Shown here piece by piece: positions 52,707 through 61,582 of a stretch of DNA of 64,000 bases. How positions within the stretch are numbered: the stretch's first letter is position 1; each line of letters starts with the position of its first letter. The stretch is from contig CAWIHK010000002.1 of the NCBI GenBank assembly GCA_963835935.1, positions 806,001-870,000 of the forward strand, written 5' to 3'. Source of the DNA: CAWIHK01 sp963835935 (GTDB lineage Bacteria; Bacteroidota; Ignavibacteria; UBA10030; CAVZMI01). The notes below the pieces were generated by a model. That model did no database searches, was not told the DNA's origin, and worked only from the letters and a program-made list of their open reading frames with translations. The position numbers and the translations under genes are program-made.

Positions 52707-55291
52707 TGATGTGGATTACAATGCTCGATATTCTCCGATGCGCATTTTGTCTATCAAAAAATTATTTTTCGGGACCAAGAGTCAAAATTACGAATAGACG
52801 GTTAATTACATTCACACTAATCGCTCTTATTTGCAGCATTTCACTTGCTGAGCCAACGAAACAATTTCGTACACTCTCCATCATCCCGGAACCACAACGT
52901 ATTGAACTCCTCGAAGGCTCATTCACACTCTCGACATCAACAACCATTGTTCTCGCCAAAGGCACTTCTGCACGTGAACGTTTTGCCGCCGAACAATTGC
53001 AATCGGAAATTCAACAAGCCGCGGACATAAAGCTTAAAATCGCCGACGAGACTAAAAAAAATGTCAATCAGAATTGCATCATTCTCACAAACGATTCGGC
53101 ATCGCAGTTCATAAAAGAAACAGGACTTATTCTCACCCAAGAAATGAAGGATGAAGGTTACATCTTGAGTGTAACTAACCGCCGGGTTGTCGTCGGCGGT
53201 GCAACTTCTCATGGTGTGTTTAATGGTGTTATGAGTTTATGTCAGATGCTGCAAAAGGAAGAAGCAAAAATAATTCTTCCTGCGGTAAAGATCCGCGATT
53301 GGCCGATGATGCCGTTCCGTGGAATATCGGACGATATGAGCCGCGGTCAATCTTCAACCATGGATAATCTGAAGTACATCATCAAGACACTAGCACGATA
53401 CAAATACAATGTGTATTCTCCTTACATAGAAGATATCTTCGCGTTTAAAAAATATCCTGCGATCTGGAAAAACCGCGGAGCCCTCACAAAGGAACAAATC
53501 GGCGAACTCGAAGATTTCGCGGATCATTATTATATTGAAATTATCCCCATCTTCGAGACGCTCGGCCACTTTGAAAATATTTTATTAAAGCCCGAGTTTC
53601 AAAAGTATGCAGATTTTCCCGGAGCCCAAGCGCTCAATGTAACAAATGAGGAGACATACAAATTCCTGCAGGATTTGATCGACGATATTGCGACCGCCTT
53701 CAGGTCGACTTATTTCAATATGGCAGCCGATGAATCATACGACATCGGACTCGGCGCAAGCAAAGAATTCGTTTCGAAAACCAACCTCGCAACGGTTCAT
53801 GCAGAACATTACAAACGTGTTATCGAGATGCTGTCCAGGCACAATAAAAAAGTGATGATGTATGCCGATATGATGATCGATAATCCCGATCTCTTCGAAA
53901 AACTTCCGAAAGATATCACGCTGGTTTATTGGAGATACAATCCCCTTTTATCATACCCACAATTAGATAAAATAAAAACTACAGGATTCCGTTTTATCGT
54001 TTCACCTGCCAACTGGAACTTCATCAATCCATTTACAAACTATGCTTCTTCACTTCCGAATATTCAAAATCTTATTCGTGAAGGATACAAGGACGGTGCA
54101 ATCGGTGCGTTGATTTCAAATTGGGGAGATTACGGCGGAGAGACACTTCGGGAATTCAATTGGTACGGCAATGCTTGGGGAGCGGAGTGCTGCTGGTCGC
54201 CATTGAAATCGAACATCGCACGTTTCAATAGAAAATTTTTCAAGGATTTCTACGGCACCGACAGCAACGACATGGAATTACTTTACTCGTTGTTGACAAG
54301 CGAAAATTCCCTGATGTACTGGAGTGAAGTGTGGCGGCATCCGTTCCTTCCTGTAAAAGATGAAACAGGAGCGGCTACCAGAGTGGTCTCCATCGAAGCA
54401 TCCATCCCATTGCTACAAAAACTACTACGGAACATCGAAGACGAAGTGACGCGAAATAAGGACCACATTCAATATCTTCAATTCGCAACTCACCTTTACG
54501 AATGGTACGCTAATAAAATAATGACAGCGAATGAGATAGAACGCATCTGTGCTGAAAAACCGGACTCGGAAAAAATCGATCATTGCATCGAACGCTGTAT
54601 CAATGTCTGTGACGATCTGAAAAATCTCAAAGAAGAATTCAAAACCGTTTGGCTCAAAAACTACCGCGAAGATAATCTTGATTTATTGTTGAATCGTTAT
54701 GATAGACAAATTGCGTACTGGCAAGAAAAAATTGGAGAGCTGCAGCGAAATCAACTCAACGTCAATCCGGAAATCGAAAGTTCGACTATCTCTGCGCCTT
54801 TCGGCTACCATAATGACGGACAGACGAAGAAAACATTTTTTCGGAAAGAATTCATACTCGACAACAAACCGAACTCCGCGCTTCTTCAACTGATCGGAGA
54901 TTCGTGGGCAAAATTATATGTCAATGATTCGCTTGCGGGCGAGGTGATGGCAAGAAGATCGCTCTCCCTTATCGTTGAAAACGAGCGAGTAAAACTAATC
55001 GATATTTCACCATTACTGAAGAGCGGTAAAAACGTCATCGCCGCAGAAGTCCAGAATTTTGACAAGCGCGGATGGGCAGCCCTCAACATCTATGCGGAGA
55101 TAAAAACAGATTCGGGAATACAAAAAATTCGTACCGATACATCGTGGAAGGTTTCAGAAAAATTTTCGCCTAACTGGACATCGACTGCATTTCAGGACAT
55201 TCACTGGCACAACGCCGTTTCAAAAGATAACGGGTGGACAATCATCCGCCCGAATTTTGAAACACATCGCAAATCATGGATTGAACGGTAA
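52706..55291 (+). CDS. GH20 beta-N-acetylhexosaminidase-like protein
   Basis: An 861-residue protein. The true start may lie a little inside, since the hydrophobic segment is at about 30-47 ('LITFTLIALICSISLAEP'). An N-terminal GH20b domain (about 55-190) is followed by a GH20 catalytic barrel from about 200 ('MMPFRGISDDMSRGQSSTMDNLKYIIKTLARYKYNVYSPYIED') with the D342-E343 catalytic pair in 'MAADESYDIG'. The C-terminal ~150 residues form a beta-sandwich similar to GH2 sugar-binding domains. It probably removes terminal N-acetylhexosamines in the periplasm. Confidence 0.9.
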   Translation: MMWITMLDILRCAFCLSKNYFSGPRVKITNRRLITFTLIALICSISLAEPTKQFRTLSIIPEPQRIELLEGSFTLSTSTTIVLAKGTSARERFAAEQLQSEIQQAADIKLKIADETKKNVNQNCIILTNDSASQFIKETGLILTQEMKDEGYILSVTNRRVVVGGATSHGVFNGVMSLCQMLQKEEAKIILPAVKIRDWPMMPFRGISDDMSRGQSSTMDNLKYIIKTLARYKYNVYSPYIEDIFAFKKYPAIWKNRGALTKEQIGELEDFADHYYIEIIPIFETLGHFENILLKPEFQKYADFPGAQALNVTNEETYKFLQDLIDDIATAFRSTYFNMAADESYDIGLGASKEFVSKTNLATVHAEHYKRVIEMLSRHNKKVMMYADMMIDNPDLFEKLPKDITLVYWRYNPLLSYPQLDKIKTTGFRFIVSPANWNFINPFTNYASSLPNIQNLIREGYKDGAIGALISNWGDYGGETLREFNWYGNAWGAECCWSPLKSNIARFNRKFFKDFYGTDSNDMELLYSLLTSENSLMYWSEVWRHPFLPVKDETGAATRVVSIEASIPLLQKLLRNIEDEVTRNKDHIQYLQFATHLYEWYANKIMTANEIERICAEKPDSEKIDHCIERCINVCDDLKNLKEEFKTVWLKNYREDNLDLLLNRYDRQIAYWQEKIGELQRNQLNVNPEIESSTISAPFGYHNDGQTKKTFFRKEFILDNKPNSALLQLIGDSWAKLYVNDSLAGEVMARRSLSLIVENERVKLIDISPLLKSGKNVIAAEVQNFDKRGWAALNIYAEIKTDSGIQKIRTDTSWKVSEKFSPNWTSTAFQDIHWHNAVSKDNGWTIIRPNFETHRKSWIER

Positions 55292-55294
55292 CCG

Positions 55295-56344
55295 ATGAAA
55301 AAAATTCTTCGCAACACGATAAATTATTCGCTGAGTTTTATTCTATCCATCCTCTTTCTCTATTTCGCATTTAAGGATACGGATTTCCTTCAACTGTGGG
55401 AGATATTGAAGACAACTAATTATTTTTGGGTGTTCATGATTCTTCCATGCTTGTTCATAAGCCACTTCATCCGCGCATGGAGATGGCAAGTATTCCTCAA
55501 GCCTATTAAAAAAACATCGCTCCGCAATTGCTGGTCGGCGCTCTTGATCGGATACATGGCGAACAATGTTCTTCCGCGTGCCGGCGAATTCGTGCGCCCG
55601 CTCTCGATCGGAAAATTGGAAGGCATATCACGTTCGGCGTCGTTCGGAACAGTTCTCTACGAACGGATCATCGATATACTCATCATGCTGTTCCTGCTCA
55701 TCGCACTTTTGTTCTTCTATCATGAAGCAATCAACTCCGCGTTCCCCGAATTCGCGATTCTCGGTTTACATTTCTCGATCATGAATTTTGTTATTATCTT
55801 GAGCATCGCGGAAGCGGCCGGAACAGGTTTGGTTGGATTGCTCGTATTTAACCGGCTACTCGGCGAGAAAATTTTTACCGCATTGTTCCGGTTCCTGCCC
55901 GAAAAAATCTCCGTTCGCGGAAACCGCGTTTTACATTCTTTACTCGATGGTTTTCTCACCATGAAGGACAAAGAAAATTATTTAATAAACGTCGTACTAA
56001 GCATTGTAACGTGGCTTTTGTATGCCTTCATGATGTATTTTCCGCTTCTTGCATTTCCAGGAATGCCGGTAAACGCACAAACCTTCACGGCGGCATTGGT
56101 TATTCTTGCAATCTCAAACATCGGGTTGGTTCTTCCAACACCCGGCGGTATCGGTACTTATCATTACTTCGTGATGATAACCCTCCAAAAAATTTACAAC
56201 GTCCCGCTTGAAGTCGCTCTTGGGTATGCAGTCGTCACTCATGCGGCGGGTTATATCTCGGTTACAATCGCAGGATTAATATACTTTTTGAAGGATCACA
56301 TATCCTTCAAAGAAGCACTGAAAACAGAAGTTGAGAATTCATAA
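55295..56344 (+). CDS. Flippase-like integral membrane protein (UPF0104/LPG synthase TM region)
   Basis: A 349-residue protein with about eight membrane helices. Family signatures: 'FILSILFLYFAFKDTDFLQLWEIL', 'RAWRWQVFL', 'LLIGYMANNVLPRAGEFVRPLSI', 'SRSASFGTVLYERIIDIL' and 'PTPGGIGTYHYFVM'. Members include the flippase part of MprF and lipid or glycan transporters; the lysyltransferase domain is absent. It starts 3 nt after the GH20 gene, so it is in the same transcript, suggesting a link with envelope glycans. Confidence 0.92.
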   Translation: MKKILRNTINYSLSFILSILFLYFAFKDTDFLQLWEILKTTNYFWVFMILPCLFISHFIRAWRWQVFLKPIKKTSLRNCWSALLIGYMANNVLPRAGEFVRPLSIGKLEGISRSASFGTVLYERIIDILIMLFLLIALLFFYHEAINSAFPEFAILGLHFSIMNFVIILSIAEAAGTGLVGLLVFNRLLGEKIFTALFRFLPEKISVRGNRVLHSLLDGFLTMKDKENYLINVVLSIVTWLLYAFMMYFPLLAFPGMPVNAQTFTAALVILAISNIGLVLPTPGGIGTYHYFVMITLQKIYNVPLEVALGYAVVTHAAGYISVTIAGLIYFLKDHISFKEALKTEVENS

Positions 56345-56411
56345 ATAAATATTATCTTATATAATAGCTTTGTATCGCAACTACTGAATAAATTGAAACA
56401 GGAACACACCG

Positions 56412-56771
56412 ATGAAATTTGGCGCCCGTATACTTGTTATTGACGATCAGAAAGATTTTCGTGAACTCATGAGGGAGTGGGTTGAAGCACGGGGGTTTTT
56501 ATTTCTCGATGCAAAACACGGTCAGGATGGTCTCGATCTCATGCAAACTACACCGGTCGATCTCGTGATCGTAGATCTTGACATGCCGGTGTTGAACGGA
56601 CTCGATTTCACAATCGAGTCAAAGAAACTATATCCGCATGTCCCGGTAATCATGGTCACAGCGTATTCACCGTTCTATTCTACCGATGAAATTTTATCAA
56701 CAGGAATCGACGCATTCCTGAAAAAACCGATCGATCTTGACACGTTGATGAAAACTATTCAAGCGTTGTGA
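56412..56771 (+). CDS. Single-domain response regulator (CheY-like)
   Basis: A 119-residue receiver only: D11-D12, phospho-acceptor D55 in 'VIVDLDMPV', T83 in 'MVTAYS' and K105 in 'LKKPID'. There is no output domain, so it must act through protein contacts or phosphorelay. A soluble hybrid kinase is encoded far away at 2768, but pairing is not implied. The tsaC-like gene starts 24 nt later. Confidence 0.92.
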   Translation: MKFGARILVIDDQKDFRELMREWVEARGFLFLDAKHGQDGLDLMQTTPVDLVIVDLDMPVLNGLDFTIESKKLYPHVPVIMVTAYSPFYSTDEILSTGIDAFLKKPIDLDTLMKTIQAL

Positions 56772-56795
56772 TAATACGTTTGAGGAATTTAGACT

Positions 56796-57419
56796 GTGCG
56801 TTTAAGCATCCACACCGAGAATCCGCAATCGCGTGCTGTTGCAAAAGCGATCGAGATTCTGAGCCACGGTGGAGTTATCGTCTATCCTACCGACACGGTT
56901 TACGGGCTGGGCTGCGATCTCATGAACAAAGAAGCCGTAGAGCGTGTGCACTTTTTAAAACGGCAGGATATTTCGAAACCTTTTAGCTTTCTCTGCTCCG
57001 ACCTCAAAAACATCAGCGAGTATGCAAAAGTGTCGAACCAGGCATTCAGGTTAATTAAACATCTTATTCCCGGGCCGTACACTTTTTTGCTTCCCGCTGC
57101 ACGAATGAAATCGATTCCAAAAATTGTGGTCAGCAAACGAAAGACAGTCGGCATCAGAGTTCCAAAAAGCAACGTGTGCCATGCAATCATCAGCGCACTC
57201 GGACATCCGATCATTAGCACAAGCGTAACAAACGAAGACGGAAAAATTTTAACAAACCCGGATGATATTCATAAACTTCTGGGCAGTCAAATTGATTTGA
57301 TTCTCGACTCGGGGAGACTCCCTGCCATCCCCTCAACAATAATCGACCTCACATCCGGACAACCGGTAATAGTGCGCGAAGGAGCAGGCAATATCACATT
57401 AGTAAAACAATTCTCATAA
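56796..57419 (+). CDS. tsaC: L-threonylcarbamoyladenylate synthase (TsaC/YrdC/Sua5 family)
   Basis: A 207-residue enzyme that makes threonylcarbamoyl-AMP from Thr, bicarbonate and ATP for the universal t6A37 tRNA modification. 'GGVIVYPTDTVYGLGCDLMNKEAVERV', 'KRQDISKPFSFLC', 'GPYTFLLPA' and 'VGIRVPKS' followed by 'PIISTSVTNEDG' are diagnostic. The start is GTG at 56796 with TTTGAGGA upstream. The short length means no C-terminal Sua5 domain. It lies 6 nt before the pfk gene. Confidence 0.94.
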   Translation: MRLSIHTENPQSRAVAKAIEILSHGGVIVYPTDTVYGLGCDLMNKEAVERVHFLKRQDISKPFSFLCSDLKNISEYAKVSNQAFRLIKHLIPGPYTFLLPAARMKSIPKIVVSKRKTVGIRVPKSNVCHAIISALGHPIISTSVTNEDGKILTNPDDIHKLLGSQIDLILDSGRLPAIPSTIIDLTSGQPVIVREGAGNITLVKQFS

Positions 57420-57425
57420 AAAATT

Positions 57426-58535
57426 ATGACGACACCAGCAAAATTACAACGCATCGGAATATTGACAGGCGGAGGCGATTGCCCCGGCTTGAATGCAGTT
57501 ATTCGCAGTGTAGCAAAACCTGCGATGAATAATTTCAACGCACAGGTCATCGGCGTTGAAGACGGATTTGAAGGATTGGTTGAAGGAAAAATGAGGGAAC
57601 TATCGAATGCCGATGTCTCCGGCATCATCAGCCTCGGCGGAACAATCCTCGGTACTTCAAATAAAGGCGATCCGTTTCATTATCCGATGGAAATTGCGAA
57701 CGGTGAAATCAAAATCGTCGATGCCTCACAATGGGCGCTGAAACATTACAAGGACTGGCATCTTGATGCGCTCGTCGCGATTGGAGGAGATGGAACGATG
57801 ACGATCGCGCAGAAATTATTTGAGTTGGGTATGAATGTTGTCGGTGTTCCGAAAACAATCGACAACGATCTCGAAGCAACCGATGTGACATTCGGTTACG
57901 ACTCTGCGCTCTTCGTTGCAACCGAAGCGATCGATCGACTGCATACCACGGCATCTTCGCATCATCGGGTGATGGTGATTGAAGTGATGGGACGATACGC
58001 GGGATGGATTGCGCTCGGCGCCGGATTGGCAGGCGGAGCAGATATTATTTTAATTCCGGAGATTCCATTTTCCTGGGATGTTGTTTTTCAGAAAGTTGTT
58101 CACCGCAGTAAGCACGGAAAGCGGTTTAGCATTGTGTGTGTGGCCGAAGGTGCAAAGCCTGCCGGCGGCGATTTAGTTGTGAAAGCCATGGATGAACGCC
58201 GGACAGACGCGAAACAATTAGGCGGCATCGGCGATTTAGTCGCAAAAAAAATTACAGAAGGAACCGAACTTGAAACGCGCGTTACTGTACTCGGTCATCT
58301 TCAGCGCGGAGGAAGTCCGACAGCGTATGATCGAATTCTTGCGACCCGGTTTGGCGCAACAGCATGCAAGCTTGCCGGAGAAGGAGATTTCGGCAAGATG
58401 GTTGCGTTGCAGGGACGCGACATCATCGCCGTTCCGATTAAAGAAGCTATTGCGCATCAGAAGCTCGTCCAGTCCGATTCCCAAATAGTTATTGCTGCAC
58501 GAGCGGTAGGAACGTGCTTTGGAGATAAAAGTTAA
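57426..58535 (+). CDS. pfkA: 6-phosphofructokinase (mixed-substrate group III type)
   Basis: A 369-residue glycolytic kinase. 'GILTGGGDCPGLNAVIR' binds the phosphate donor, and 'VAIGGDGTM' has Gly at the position that favours ATP over pyrophosphate. 'VPKTIDNDLEATDVTFGYDSAL' carries the catalytic Asp, and 'VEVMGRYAGWIALGAGLAGGAD' and 'VTVLGHLQRGGSPTAYDR' follow. PKTIDND and the length fit the group III / mixed-substrate clade rather than classical PfkA. Coupled to the tsaC-like gene. Confidence 0.93.
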   Translation: MTTPAKLQRIGILTGGGDCPGLNAVIRSVAKPAMNNFNAQVIGVEDGFEGLVEGKMRELSNADVSGIISLGGTILGTSNKGDPFHYPMEIANGEIKIVDASQWALKHYKDWHLDALVAIGGDGTMTIAQKLFELGMNVVGVPKTIDNDLEATDVTFGYDSALFVATEAIDRLHTTASSHHRVMVIEVMGRYAGWIALGAGLAGGADIILIPEIPFSWDVVFQKVVHRSKHGKRFSIVCVAEGAKPAGGDLVVKAMDERRTDAKQLGGIGDLVAKKITEGTELETRVTVLGHLQRGGSPTAYDRILATRFGATACKLAGEGDFGKMVALQGRDIIAVPIKEAIAHQKLVQSDSQIVIAARAVGTCFGDKS

Positions 58536-58964
58536 AAAATTCACGCTGAAAAAATCTATTAAACGATAAGTAATATAAAATATTTCTTTGTGTTCTTCAT
58601 AGAAAGCCATTTATTCTCTGTGTACTTTGTGGTTAACCACAAAGATCGCAAAGGTGAGTTGGCAATCTATGAAGGACACAAAGGTTTTTCAGCAAGAACT
58701 AAATAGTTCAGAGTTCTACGGATATTATTCTGAGAGAATATATTAAATTTCGGATTTCGCATTGTTGATTTCGGATTTATTCGCCGAAGTCATGCTTTCA
58801 TGGCGCAGGCAGATTTCGGACCTGTTCGCCGGAGTTATGCTCTCATGACGTAGGCGAATTTTTAACTATAACAATGCAATGCGGCTATCCAAACAAAATG
58901 CATAACAACGACACGAGTGTAGTACTTCCGCTAGTTTAGATGAAATTGCGCCAAAGGAGGATTC
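58536..58964. other. Intergenic region, 429 bp, with repeats
   Basis: It holds a 45-bp tandem duplication (58767-58856), a GCATAACAACG word (58900-58910) that resembles the start of integron attC sites, and the Shine-Dalgarno AAAGGAGG of the next gene. No ORF. Confidence 0.5.
58767..58856. repeat. 45-bp tandem duplication
   Basis: Two adjacent units (58767-58811 and 58812-58856) starting GATTTCGGA, diverged at several positions but colinear without gaps. Confidence 0.75.
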
Positions 58965-59726
58965 ATGCTGTCATTCTGGTTCATCGTTTCCATTTGCGGC
59001 ATAGGTGGACAATTCCTCATCGACTATCTCATAAAAAAGAAGCGGCAGAAATTCATCGCTGGGATCATCGTGATGGCATTCACCATTCTGGCCCTCGCAC
59101 TCAACACAATGGATCAATCGAAGGAAACAGGCAAAACATCTGTTCAACTCTCTGAAATCAAGTTGCAGAACCAGGAGCTACAGAAAAAGCTCATAGGTCG
59201 CGACAGTGCCATCGCAGCGATTCGTAGTCAATACGATTCGATACGATTCCAGAATGGCGCTCTCCAGACTTCTCTAGCAAATATCAGCAAACAACAGGCC
59301 GAGGCAAAATCACTCGGCCAGAAGACGGTTGAAGAGGTAGATAGAAGCCGGGCTGCCATCGAATCAATTCGTCAGAAAACAGGGATTCGGTCCATCTCGA
59401 GCGAGGCCAGAGCCCGTATGATTCAGATCCTAGCACCTGGAAGGGGAAAAGTGTCTGTGTCCTCTGTAGCAAACAATCCTGAGGCATATTCTCTGAAAGT
59501 TGCTTTGATCGATATTCTTAAGACGGCTGGTTGGAATGTGAGGGAAGGCTCGGCATACTTCACGATGCCCCCGCGCATTGGCATTACGATTATCGTCAAG
59601 AACGCTAGCTATCCTAAGCGGGCCGAACTGATTACGGAATGCCTTAACTTATGTAATCTCAAGTGGTCAAGCCAATTTGACGACAAATTGCTGGACGATG
59701 ATATTTCAGTGATGGTCGACCACTAA
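58965..59726 (+). CDS. Membrane/coiled-coil protein with uncharacterised C-terminal domain
   Basis: A 253-residue protein with a strong AAAGGAGG before the ATG. Two membrane helices (about 3-21 and 31-48) with a short basic loop, then a coiled coil (about 58-140) and a globular C-terminal domain (about 145-253) with 'LKVALIDILKTAGWNVREGSAYFTMPPRIGITIIV'. This resembles small membrane-tethered domains found in accessory regions. It lies between a GCATAAC word and a candidate attC site, which would fit a gene cassette. Function unknown. Confidence 0.72.
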   Translation: MLSFWFIVSICGIGGQFLIDYLIKKKRQKFIAGIIVMAFTILALALNTMDQSKETGKTSVQLSEIKLQNQELQKKLIGRDSAIAAIRSQYDSIRFQNGALQTSLANISKQQAEAKSLGQKTVEEVDRSRAAIESIRQKTGIRSISSEARARMIQILAPGRGKVSVSSVANNPEAYSLKVALIDILKTAGWNVREGSAYFTMPPRIGITIIVKNASYPKRAELITECLNLCNLKWSSQFDDKLLDDDISVMVDH

Positions 59727-59767
59727 ACAATGGAATGGCTTAGCCCCGTGGCCTTTGGCGCAGCTTC

Positions 59768-59930
59768 ACCTAACAAACGGCAACACGCGGCGCTCGCACA
59801 CTGGATAGGCAGTATTGAAACAAGGATTGGCTAGATGTAAAGTGCTCGCTCCATTGCTCGCCGCCCCGAACCAACGGAACGTCAGTTCAATATCGGCGGC
59901 TCGCAACGGCGTGTTGCCTAAACGTTATGC
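59768..59930 (+). other. Candidate integron attC-like site
   Basis: Outer boxes ACCTAAC (59768-59774) and GTTATGC (59924-59930), inner perfect arms GGCAACACGC (59779-59788) / GCGTGTTGCC (59909-59918), and unequal spacers (4 versus 5 nt) between boxes. The left end reads CTAACAAACG, as in many known attC sites. The size of 163 bp is acceptable. No integrase gene is in the window, and the core box departs from GTTRRRY at one base. The 334-bp gap between genes 59727-60060 contains nothing else. Confidence 0.5.
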
Positions 59931-60060
59931 GCCATTCGCTGAGAAAAATCATAAGAAATGGTAATCAATGAAGTATGCAATACTACTACCTATGTTTATG
60001 AGTATTTTCAGTGCAAGGCTGCCAAGAAATATCGCCAATACAATTTCAAGGAAAAATAAA

Positions 60061-60521
60061 TGATTCTTACAAGTATTCTTACTTTTCTCGGTCGCCAATG
60101 GGGTAATATTTTTGTTGATTTGAATAAAGCCAAGGGGCAGGAAGCTAGAGCCGCATATCTGGAGTTTGTAAAAGCGTTTACTCCCTTCATCAGTCATTTG
60201 GAAAAGGATGATGTTAACCTTAATAACTTGATTGTTGAGGAATTTATCAAACATGATTTGGCAAGACGTAACTTTATTGGGTATCTCAAGGGATCTCGCA
60301 GAAAGAGGTTTGACACCAAATGGTTGGAATACAAAAAACATTATAACCAGGTACAAAAACTTGAATCTGAATATAGAAAAGCAAATACGTCTTTCGACAA
60401 AGAGATAATTGAGGCATACACAAAAATGAAAGATGAAATGTGGGAAAGGCAAGACGATAGAAGAAAAGATCTTCTTAATATAATCCAGAAGTTGCTTGAG
60501 ATTACAGAAAGGAAACTTTAA
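60061..60521 (+). CDS. Hydrophilic helical protein of unknown function
   Basis: A 153-residue, charged, probably helical protein ('KKHYNQVQKLESEYRKANTSFDKEIIEAYTKMKDEMWERQDDRRKD'). AAGGAAAA is upstream of the ATG. There is no signal peptide, although the first residues are mildly hydrophobic. The opposite strand also has a long ORF, but it is hydrophobic and runs into a repeat, so this strand is preferred. It follows the candidate attC by 130 bp, as a cassette gene would. Confidence 0.6.
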
Positions 60522-60557
60522 TTCGTGGTTATTCCACACACGCGAACGGCACATATC

Positions 60558-60820
60558 ACTTTCTAAAAGCTCAAAGTCCCCGTCATCCCTAGACCGTTCG
60601 ACAGGCCTCGACGGCTCGACTGAGCGACTCGACCGAGCTCGTCGAGGTCTCGCCGAAGTCAAGCTCGGCCCAAGTACTCACGGCAGGCAAGCTTGGGAAC
60701 CGGAACGACGGGACTCGCACAAAATGCTCGCAAGAGAAGAAAGTATTCCTGAATCACTGTGATAACAGCGACGAACATTGCGTCGCTTACAGAAATAGAT
60801 GAGTTATCAAGAGTTCGTGG
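60558..60820 (+). repeat. GC-rich dispersed repeat, copy 1
   Basis: It starts ACTTTCTAAAAG after the end of the preceding gene and continues with GC-rich palindromic segments (CGACGG...CCGTCG-type words). It ends in a nested inverted repeat (60760-60809): TGATAAC ... GTTATCA outside, AGCGACG/CGTCGCT inside. Copies 2 and 3 are at 61282 and 63702. The gap 60522-60902 contains nothing else. Confidence 0.85.
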
Positions 60821-60902
60821 TGTAAAAAATATATAGAAAATAAATAATACCAATTAAAAAATATATTTTTTAAAATTGAATTACTTTTATAGGAGTTGAA
60901 TT

Positions 60903-61268
60903 ATGAACTATAATGCAATCGATATTAATGAAAAATTTGAATCATTTAACGATCATTGGTCACCAAAAATTATTGGAAGTCTGAACAACTATTATATCAA
61001 ATTAGCCAAAATTGAAGGTCATTTTACATGGCATAAACATGAAGATACAGATGAAATATTTATAGTTAATAGAGGAAGTATGAGAATAGATTTTAGAGAT
61101 GGAAATGTAGAATTAAAACAAGGTCAAATGTTCATAGTAGAAAAAGGGAAAGAACATAAACCATATGCCGAAAAAGAATGTGAAATAATGATATTTGAAC
61201 CTAATACCACACTAAATACTGGAGATGTTAAAGATTCATTTACAAAAGAGAAATTAGAATGGATTTGA
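60903..61268 (+). CDS. Cupin domain protein
   Basis: A 121-residue single-domain cupin. Metal-site pattern: H-K-H ('FTWHKHEDTDEIFIV') with E52 and a second-motif histidine in 'GKEHKPYA'. GGAG precedes the ATG. Codon use is very AT-rich compared with neighbours (NAT, AAA and ATA are common), suggesting recent acquisition. It sits between repeat copies 1 and 2. The substrate is unknown. Confidence 0.85.
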   Translation: MNYNAIDINEKFESFNDHWSPKIIGSLNNYYIKLAKIEGHFTWHKHEDTDEIFIVNRGSMRIDFRDGNVELKQGQMFIVEKGKEHKPYAEKECEIMIFEPNTTLNTGDVKDSFTKEKLEWI

Positions 61269-61281
61269 AATGTTGTATAAT

Positions 61282-61498
61282 ACTTTATAAAAGCTCAAAG
61301 TCCCCGTTCTCCCTCGACCGTTCGACAGGCCTCGACGGCTCGACTGAGCGACTCGACCGAGCTCGTCGAGGTCTCGCCGAAGTCAAGCTCGGCCCAAGTA
61401 CTCACGGCAGGCAAGCTTGGGAACCGGAGCGGCGGGACTCACATAAAACGATCGCAAGAGAAAAAAGTATTCCTGAGTCACTGTGATAACAGCGACGA
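61282..61498 (+). repeat. GC-rich dispersed repeat, copy 2
   Basis: Nearly identical to copy 1 over about 215 bp but diverges after ACAGCGACGA. A GAGCGC/GCGCTC hairpin follows (from about 61496). It starts about 13 nt after the cupin stop codon. The gap 61269-61582 contains this repeat and the RBS of the next gene only. Confidence 0.88.
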
Positions 61499-61582
61499 GC
61501 GCATATCACGCGTAAAACTGGCGCTCACTTATTTGGCAGAAGTTTGAAATTTTAAAAACAATCAAACGCAGGAGATATCGCA

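Noticed and set aside
59949..60662. 237-residue minus-strand ORF opposite the 60061 gene
   Set aside because: It is hydrophobic shadow sequence of a hydrophilic + strand gene and begins inside the GC-rich dispersed repeat.
60496..61486. Two similar + strand ORFs of 75-88 residues (60496-60762 and 61259-61486)
   Set aside because: Both are translations of the dispersed repeat (copies 1 and 2), overlapping real gene ends. The sequence is arginine/serine-rich low-complexity, and the similarity reflects the DNA repeat.
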